Shown here piece after piece: positions 20,125 through 23,634 of a stretch of 23,634 nucleotides of DNA. Every line of letters begins with the position of its first letter. Positions within the stretch are counted from its first letter, which is position 1. The notes under the pieces were generated by a model that was not told the origin of the DNA, did no database searches, and saw only the letters and a program-made list of their open reading frames with translations. A program made the translations under genes and the position numbers. Source of the DNA: a virus; IMG/VR virus record IMGVR_UViG_3300043775_003376, positions 1 to 23,634 of that record, one strand, 5' to 3'.

Positions 20125-20291
20125 GTGATCCATATTGGACATTCCCACAGTTTCCTGAGAATAATACTTGGGAGATTCGCTATTTGTGTTGGCGAGCGTG
20201 TGGCGAAACCAGAGAACACAGCACACGACTCGCTAATGAGGGACGTATGCCTGCTAACTGGTGGATGCTTTACAGAGATGATGGAAGGTAA
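20121..20291 (+). CDS. 56-aa Trp-rich protein
   Basis: MSDPYWTFPQFPENNTWEIR, then YLCWRACGETREHSTRLANE and GRMPANWWMLYRDDGR. Six Trp and two Cys; helix-turn-helix-like middle. Start ATG overlaps the previous stop; GGAGGATGAAGA upstream is a good RBS. Function unknown. Confidence 0.75.
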   Translation: MSDPYWTFPQFPENNTWEIRYLCWRACGETREHSTRLANEGRMPANWWMLYRDDGR

Positions 20292-20292
20292 A

Positions 20293-20493
20293 ATGAGAAT
20301 AAGTAAAAAACAAATATCAGATGCTCTTAGTATTGATAGTGACGATCTATCGTCAAAGGATATGGCTATTGCATTAATGAACATTGAGAGTATACTTGAT
20401 AGCGTTGCTGAAAACCTTGATGATGATTTTGAATCTGCGGCTTTGGGCGATGCTTCTAATCTAATACAAATGATAAGAGAAGGATTGAAGTAA
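20293..20493 (+). CDS. 66-aa helical acidic protein
   Basis: MRISKKQISDALSIDSDDLS then SKDMAIALMNIESILDSVAE. All helical, with an initial KKQISDALSID segment resembling a small helix-turn-helix. RBS GGAAGG 5 bp before ATG. Stop TAA overlaps the next start by one base. Function unknown. Confidence 0.75.
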   Translation: MRISKKQISDALSIDSDDLSSKDMAIALMNIESILDSVAENLDDDFESAALGDASNLIQMIREGLK

Positions 20494-20804
20494 TGGAATG
20501 GAATAACTCTCATAAGAATCCACCAGAGGTTGGACAGAAGGTTTATTACTTTGGCCCCAATATAGGAATAGGGATTGGTCACTATTCTTATGAGGAACGT
20601 AAAGTGAAAACTCACGGATACGATGAGAACAACGAAAAGTTCTACGGTAAAGAAATGGAACTGTGTCCACACGTATTCTATAATAGCAACTGGGGTGTTG
20701 TGGACGCTTGTGATGCCCCATTCTGGTATCCATATGATAGAGAGAGAGCAGAAGGTTGGTGTCCAATCATTCCAGAAGAATATACTAAGGGGTTATATGA
20801 TTGA
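20493..20804 (+). CDS. DUF551-like phage protein
   Basis: 103 aa. Trp near the start, then PPEVGQKVYYFGPN and near the middle WGVVDACDAPFWYPYDRERA, the pattern of DUF551-like proteins (small Trp/Pro beta domains of phages). No activity known. Coupled by TAATG to the previous gene. Confidence 0.75.
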   Translation: MEWNNSHKNPPEVGQKVYYFGPNIGIGIGHYSYEERKVKTHGYDENNEKFYGKEMELCPHVFYNSNWGVVDACDAPFWYPYDRERAEGWCPIIPEEYTKGLYD

Positions 20805-20970
20805 AGATCGTGAAAAAGCTATGATTTATATTATCAACTTTTTTAACTCTCGTATGAATGCTATGAATAAAGCGTCCCTTAATAAGGTAAAGGAGTTGAC
20901 TACTAATCATGAGATTACAGTAAGTGAATTAGTTAACAAATATGTTGATCTAGTGCATAAAAACTCCTAG
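20797..20970 (+). CDS. 57-aa helical protein
   Basis: MIEDREKAMIYIINFFNSRM then NAMNKASLNKVKELTTNHEI and TVSELVNKYVDLVHKNS. Two helices with a possible helix-turn-helix. RBS AAGGGG; overlaps the DUF551-like gene by 8 bp. The stop TAG is directly followed by cassette element 9, with no spacer. Confidence 0.7.
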   Translation: MIEDREKAMIYIINFFNSRMNAMNKASLNKVKELTTNHEITVSELVNKYVDLVHKNS

Positions 20971-21014
20971 CTGCCAAAACGGCAGGAGCCGCGGCCAAAC
21001 TGCCAGAATGGCAG
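20971..21014 (+). repeat. Cassette element copy 9
   Basis: Left CTGCCAAAACGGCAG (20971), right CTGCCAGAATGGCAG (21000); centre GAGCCGCGGCCAAA (orientation A). Next -35 23 bp on. Confidence 0.95.
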
Positions 21015-21037
21015 AATATTTTTCTTATAGATTGGTA

Positions 21038-21065
21038 TTGACAGTGCCGATACTAATGGTATACT
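21038..21065 (+). promoter_or_regulatory. Promoter TTGACA-16-TATACT with GCCGATA
   Basis: -35 21038-21043, GCCGATA 21046-21052, -10 21060-21065. Start expected at about 21072, the first base of a compact RNA fold. Confidence 0.9.
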
Positions 21066-21070
21066 TAGGG

Positions 21071-21155
21071 AAACAATGGGCGGGGACAACCACAATGATA
21101 TCAAAGAAGGTTGTCTGAAATGTCCGTCGAGTATGGCCCAAGCCGACATTGTTTT
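21071..21155 (+). ncRNA. Three-way-junction small RNA
   Basis: Closing stem AAACAATG/CATTGTTT (21071-21078 with 21147-21154), inner hairpin GACAACC/GGTTGTC (21085-21091 with 21109-21115) and a third hairpin GGC-CCAA-GCC (21135-21144) or GTCG/CGAC. The fold begins at the predicted start base and ends in a T run (21151-21155). No ribosome binding site for the 51-codon frame through it. An 84-nt regulatory or decoy RNA is likely; class unknown. Confidence 0.65.
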
Positions 21156-21156
21156 T

Positions 21157-21200
21157 CCTAATCCTCCGGATTTGGCTAGTGTGGCTGTAGTCAGCGAAAG
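21157..21200 (+). repeat. Second repeat family (R), copy 3
   Basis: CCTAATCC-TCC-GGATTTGGC then TAG..GTGGCTGTAGTCAGCGAAA. It directly follows the T run of the small RNA and lies 11 bp before the next -35. Confidence 0.85.
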
Positions 21201-21210
21201 TTTAAAGGTC

Positions 21211-21239
21211 TTGACAACGATTGGTCGATAAGGTATAGT
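21211..21239 (+). promoter_or_regulatory. Promoter TTGACA-17-TATAGT, leaderless
   Basis: -35 21211-21216, -10 21234-21239; GTCGATA in the spacer. Start predicted at the A of ATG 21246. Confidence 0.8.
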
Positions 21240-21245
21240 ATAAGC

Positions 21246-21671
21246 ATGAAACAGAAACCACTACATGGCGAAGTTCGTTTTCACCTTTCTAACGGTGAGC
21301 ATTATATGCACTGGCAAGTGAAAGTGAAGCAGGGTGGGAAAACTGTTGATGTGTATTATTATGACCCCAAAGAATATCAGTTAGAGATGCGGGGTTGTAA
21401 GTTGTGGAACCGACCGAATAAGGCTAAACAGGTGTTTGAGGCTGGTGTGCATGATGTGAGTGGATGGGTGCGATGTGAAGAAGTTATGTTGAGGAAGGAT
21501 TTTCATCCCACTCTGCCTATTGACAATCTTGAGAAGTTGTTTTATAATCCACTTCGTGATCCACACTGGCGACGAGAAAGCGACAATAACGAGTTCGTTT
21601 GGGACGGTAGCGAGTACGCTACTCTACTAACTAACGGCAAACAAGTCTATATTTTGGAAGAAAGGGTTTGA
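21246..21671 (+). CDS. Unrecognised 141-aa protein, probably leaderless
   Basis: MKQKPLHGEVRFHLSNGEHY then MHWQVKVKQGGKTVDVYYYD. N-terminal beta domain, middle WNRPNKAKQVFEAGVHDVSG then WVRCEEV, a helix-rich part, and C-terminal strands FVWDGSEYATLLTNGKQVYI. No RBS: ATG lies 7 bp after the -10 box. Mixed alpha/beta; function unknown. The next gene follows with 2 bp between stop and ATG. Confidence 0.8.
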   Translation: MKQKPLHGEVRFHLSNGEHYMHWQVKVKQGGKTVDVYYYDPKEYQLEMRGCKLWNRPNKAKQVFEAGVHDVSGWVRCEEVMLRKDFHPTLPIDNLEKLFYNPLRDPHWRRESDNNEFVWDGSEYATLLTNGKQVYILEERV

Positions 21672-21673
21672 AC

Positions 21674-22042
21674 ATGATTAATCTGCAACTGACTGTTCGT
21701 GAGGCTATGGAACTTGCTTTCTACGCTAGGGAGGACATGAGAGAGCGTATCACGCAGGCTTTTGAGATTGCATTGGGTGTGAACCAGAAGCGTATGGTTA
21801 CGATCACCAAGGGTATGGATTTGGACAATCGTATCTCTTGCATCAAGGCTGTTCGACAGCACACCGGCTGGGGACTCAAGGAAGCGAAGGATTGGACCGA
21901 TGGTATGGTGGGTCGGTGGGACGCGAGCGGCTTCTTTCGTGGTGGTGGTAATCCCATCACTCTCACCGCTAAGACTCCCGACGCGGCCGAAGCGTTGCTG
22001 CGTGACCTGACCACTTTGGGTTGTGAGGGTTATCTCTCATGA
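21674..22042 (+). CDS. Ribosomal L7/L12 C-terminal-like domain protein
   Basis: 122 aa (RBS AAAGGG). Residues 52-122 read CIKAVRQHTGWGLKEAKDWT...TAKTPDAAEALLRDLTTLG..GYL, which follows the L7/L12 C-terminal domain pattern (IKxVRxxTGLGLKEAKxLVDxxP...xxxxxEAexxkxxLexxGaxvxL). An insertion GMVGRWDASGFFRGGGN sits in the usual VEGAP loop. The N-terminal 50 residues are helical and differ from L12. L12 recruits translation factors; the phage protein might bind them or the ribosome stalk (inference). Confidence 0.75.
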   Translation: MINLQLTVREAMELAFYAREDMRERITQAFEIALGVNQKRMVTITKGMDLDNRISCIKAVRQHTGWGLKEAKDWTDGMVGRWDASGFFRGGGNPITLTAKTPDAAEALLRDLTTLGCEGYLS

Positions 22043-22086
22043 CTGCCAAAGCGGCAGGCGCCGCGGCCGATCTGCCAAAATGGCAC
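22043..22086 (+). repeat. Cassette element copy 10
   Basis: Left CTGCCAAAGCGGCAG (22043, one base after the L12-like stop), right CTGCCAAAATGGCAC (22072); centre GCGCCGCGGCCGAT (orientation A). Next -35 24 bp on. Confidence 0.95.
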
Positions 22087-22110
22087 CCAAAAAATATTCA
22101 CGAACCGCTG

Positions 22111-22138
22111 TTGACTTGCCGATACTCTATGGTAGAAT
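22111..22138 (+). promoter_or_regulatory. Promoter TTGACT-16-TAGAAT with GCCGATA
   Basis: -35 22111-22116, GCCGATA 22118-22124, -10 22133-22138. Long 126-bp leader to 22271, containing a CCAA.CCGA/TCGG.TTGG hairpin. Confidence 0.85.
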
Positions 22139-22198
22139 GATAGCATCACACGACAAGACGCCAACCGATCACGACAACACAAAAGTTCGGATTGGCTC

Positions 22199-22227
22199 TT
22201 GACAAGTGATGATTGGGATGATAAGAT
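22199..22227 (+). promoter_or_regulatory. Second promoter TTGACA-17-TAAGAT
   Basis: -35 22199-22204, -10 22222-22227, within the leader of 22271. The -35 abuts the 3' arm of the leader hairpin. Confidence 0.6.
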
Positions 22228-22270
22228 ACGTTTGTTCGGTTTGATTAACACTAACTTGGAGAGATTTACC

Positions 22271-22525
22271 ATGAAGAAGTTTTCGTTTATTGTTGATATT
22301 GTTGCTACTGATCTTGACCGTGAGGTTGTGGTTGATTCGATTGGTGATTGTCTGCGTGATGCTCTGCCGTCCGATGTTCATGCTAACGTCAAGGCCGGTG
22401 AGGTCAAGGCTTTTAGCGAGCAGGGTTATAAGGTTTGGCGGGCTAGGGTTACTGGCGTGACTGCCAAGGCTGCTGGCGATGCTCACAATAGCAAGGTCGA
22501 GCAGGAAGTCGAGGCTGTTGCCTGA
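22271..22525 (+). CDS. Unrecognised 84-aa protein
   Basis: MKKFSFIVDIVATDLDREVV VDSIGD, then NVKAGEVKAFSEQGYKVWRA. Ferredoxin-like beta-alpha-beta pattern and an Ala/Val-rich tail. RBS TTGGAGAG, 7 bp. GC-rich codons (AAGGTC, GAGGTC) unlike the AT-rich neighbour at 21246. Function unknown. Confidence 0.75.
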   Translation: MKKFSFIVDIVATDLDREVVVDSIGDCLRDALPSDVHANVKAGEVKAFSEQGYKVWRARVTGVTAKAAGDAHNSKVEQEVEAVA

Positions 22526-22540
22526 GCCTAGCATATCTAC

Positions 22541-22546
22541 TATAAT
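22541..22546 (+). promoter_or_regulatory. Possible promoter (-10 TATAAT)
   Basis: TTGCCT (22518-22523) with 17-bp spacer to TATAAT (22541-22546), then ATCCGATAG as after other -10 boxes here. It would start just inside the following hairpin. Confidence 0.4.
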
Positions 22547-22548
22547 AT

Positions 22549-22589
22549 CCGATAGACCGCTAGTGGCGAACTGGCGGCTATCGGTTTTT
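22549..22589 (+). terminator. Strong terminator before tRNA-Arg
   Basis: CCGATAG/CTATCGG (7 bp) enclosing CCGC/GCGG, then TTTTT. It ends the mRNA of 22271, or a very short RNA from the TATAAT just upstream. Confidence 0.85.
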
Positions 22590-22591
22590 AT

Positions 22592-22663
22592 GGCCCCATA
22601 GTTAAATGGATATAACAACTGCCTTCTAAGCAGTTATTGGAGGTTCGATTCCTCCTGGGGCTA
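22592..22663 (+). tRNA. tRNA-Arg (anticodon UCU)
   Basis: 72 nt. Acceptor GGCCCCA/TGGGGCT (first pair G-U), D stem GTTA/TAAC, anticodon stem ACTGC/GCAGT with loop CTTCTAA (TCT at 22625-22627), T stem GGAGG/CCTCC with loop TTCGATT, discriminator A; no CCA. It reads AGA, a codon frequent in the AT-rich late genes and often rare in hosts. Confidence 0.95.
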
Positions 22664-22668
22664 TTATC

Positions 22669-22712
22669 CTGCCAAAACGGCAGGCTCCGCGGCCGATCTG
22701 CCAAAATGGCAG
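22669..22712 (+). repeat. Cassette element copy 11
   Basis: Left CTGCCAAAACGGCAG (22669), right perfect (22698); centre GCTCCGCGGCCGAT (orientation A). T-rich 24-bp spacer to the -35. Confidence 0.95.
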
Positions 22713-22736
22713 CTATTTTTCTTCAAGTTTTTTTGC

Positions 22737-22764
22737 TTGACAAGCCGATATTCTATTGTAGAAT
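22737..22764 (+). promoter_or_regulatory. Promoter TTGACA-16-TAGAAT with GCCGATA
   Basis: -35 22737-22742, GCCGATA 22744-22750, -10 22759-22764. It drives 22786. Confidence 0.9.
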
Positions 22765-22785
22765 CAGTAGCACAGGAGACATAAA

Positions 22786-23490
22786 ATGAAAACAGCAGAC
22801 GGTAACGATAAGTTGGGCAAGGGTTGCATTGTGGTTTCGCGTCCGGTTGGCGATACTTGCCCAAGCGACTGCGATTATCTAAATAATGGTTGCTATGCTG
22901 AGGCTACGGAAAATCAGTATAAAAATGCTCGTACTGCCGGGTTTGCTAATCTAGTCACGGAAAAGCATAAAATCCGTGCTATGATTCTTGACGCTAAGAA
23001 GCGTAAAAAGTCTATTCGCTGGCACGAACGTGGCGACTGGTTTCTCAATGGCGAACTTGACCTAGACTATGTTGCTAATGTAACGTGGGCGTGTGAGAGT
23101 ATTCTTACCGATGGCGATAGTCTGCCCGATATGTGGTTTTATACCCATATTTATGATAGTCGGCTTGTTAGTCTGGAAAAGTATATGAATGTATACGCTA
23201 GTGTTCACGATGATAATGACATGGGCGAAGCACTGGCACAAGGTTTCAAACTGTTCGCGTGGTGTGATAGTGATATGAAAATCGCCCCGAAGCGTCCAAA
23301 GAGTAAAGTCAAGGCGGAAGCATGGAGGAAAGCGTTGCCCAAACTTGTTGTGCTGAATGGTAGCAAGTTTGTAACGTGTCCGGAAATCCGTCGTGGTCGG
23401 TCAGAAATCACTTGCACTGGCACGAAAGATAGTATATCATGCGACTTGTGCGTTCGCGGTTTGGCTAATGTTCTATTCCCTGCCCATTGA
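22786..23490 (+). CDS. GP88-like cysteine-rich phage protein
   Basis: 234 aa. NDKLGKGCIVVSRPVGDTCP, then SDCDYLNNGCYAE places Cys25, 29 and 36 early; the end has VTCPEIRRGRSEITCTGT then CDLCVRG. This order (N-terminal TCP..C..CYA and C-terminal C..C..CxxC pair) matches the gene 88-like family of phage proteins, which look as if they bind a metal or iron-sulfur cluster. W/H-rich middle (SIRWHERGDWF). Biochemistry of the family is not known to me. RBS AGGAG, 8 bp. Confidence 0.75.
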   Translation: MKTADGNDKLGKGCIVVSRPVGDTCPSDCDYLNNGCYAEATENQYKNARTAGFANLVTEKHKIRAMILDAKKRKKSIRWHERGDWFLNGELDLDYVANVTWACESILTDGDSLPDMWFYTHIYDSRLVSLEKYMNVYASVHDDNDMGEALAQGFKLFAWCDSDMKIAPKRPKSKVKAEAWRKALPKLVVLNGSKFVTCPEIRRGRSEITCTGTKDSISCDLCVRGLANVLFPAH

Positions 23491-23497
23491 GGATAAT

Positions 23498-23634
23498 ATG
23501 AAAAGTTATGCTTGGGAATATCTCGATCTACGAGAAGTTTGTGATTATAACGAGTTAGATTATGGTAATGTAATAGAGGCTATTTCTAACAGTGATGTTA
23601 GTTTTGGTACTAATACTGATACTCTTATTAGTCA
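23498..23634 (+). CDS. Start of next gene (truncated by window)
   Basis: MKSYAWEYLDLREVCDYNEL then DYGNVIEAISNSDVSFGTNT, open to the window end. RBS GAGGA 5 bp before ATG, 7 bp after the previous stop, so in the same operon. No family recognised from this fragment. Confidence 0.7.
   Translation, partial: MKSYAWEYLDLREVCDYNELDYGNVIEAISNSDVSFGTNTDTLIS

Noticed and set aside
21075-21230. 51-codon frame through the small RNA, repeat R and next promoter
   Set aside because: No ribosome binding site and it runs through three regulatory elements.
13534-22712. CRISPR array
   Set aside because: The repeats are paired palindromes separated by whole genes of different length, not regular repeat-spacer units, and no cas genes are present.
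12502-22864. Many minus-strand frames with recurring text such as CHFGR.AA or PFWQ.GR
   Set aside because: They are reverse readings of the repeated palindromic elements and lie opposite well-supported genes.

Overview
This window is part of a tailed double-stranded DNA bacteriophage (Caudoviricetes-type). The evidence is a large terminase, portal, protease/scaffold and HK97-type capsid gene set, a collagen-like tail protein, phage-encoded tRNAs and many tiny, tightly packed genes. The host cannot be named from the sequence. The phage uses sigma70-type promoters (TTGACA/TAGAAT) and good Shine-Dalgarno sites, so the host is an ordinary bacterium.

Left part (1-12082, all minus strand, AT-rich) is the packaging and morphogenesis operon. 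In transcription order it holds a 57-aa protein, a sigma-factor-like protein with a cysteine cluster, a candidate small terminase, an HNH nuclease, an ERCC4-type nuclease, large terminase, portal, a maturation protease fused to scaffold (with a likely internal scaffold start), a decoration-type protein, the major capsid protein, a terminator, two small structural proteins, and a collagen-like tail protein cut by the window edge. The first six genes overlap one another.

Middle (12083-12166) is a divergent control region. The first rightward gene (12167-12385) is a small DNA-binding protein.

Right part (12442-23634, plus strand, base composition changing from cassette to cassette) is an early/accessory region of about 28 mostly unrecognised small genes, two tRNAs (Glu-UUC, Arg-UCU) and several structured RNAs. 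Recognisable proteins are a PD-(D/E)XK-type nuclease, an Api92/YubB-like ferredoxin-fold protein, a protein with a ribosomal L7/L12 C-terminal-like domain, a DUF551-like protein, zinc-ribbon paralogues, very acidic proteins, micro-membrane proteins and a cysteine-rich GP88-like protein.

The striking feature is a reused regulatory cassette. Eleven copies of a composite element (two 15-bp palindromes of the form CTGCCAAAATGGCAG whose starts are always exactly 29 bp apart, flanking an 8-bp GC core) separate the gene cassettes. Most are followed, 23-24 bp later, by a promoter TTGACA-16-TAGAAT that carries a conserved GCCGATA block. The 8-bp core occurs in both orientations. A second, unrelated 44-nt repeat (three copies) precedes other promoters. 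Between two of the elements lies about 740 nt with no convincing gene, full of nested helices and containing an odd tRNA-like gene with an enlarged anticodon region. A second compact three-way-junction RNA sits at 21071-21155. Together these look like a system of mobile promoter/terminator cassettes under one common regulator, plus undescribed phage RNAs.
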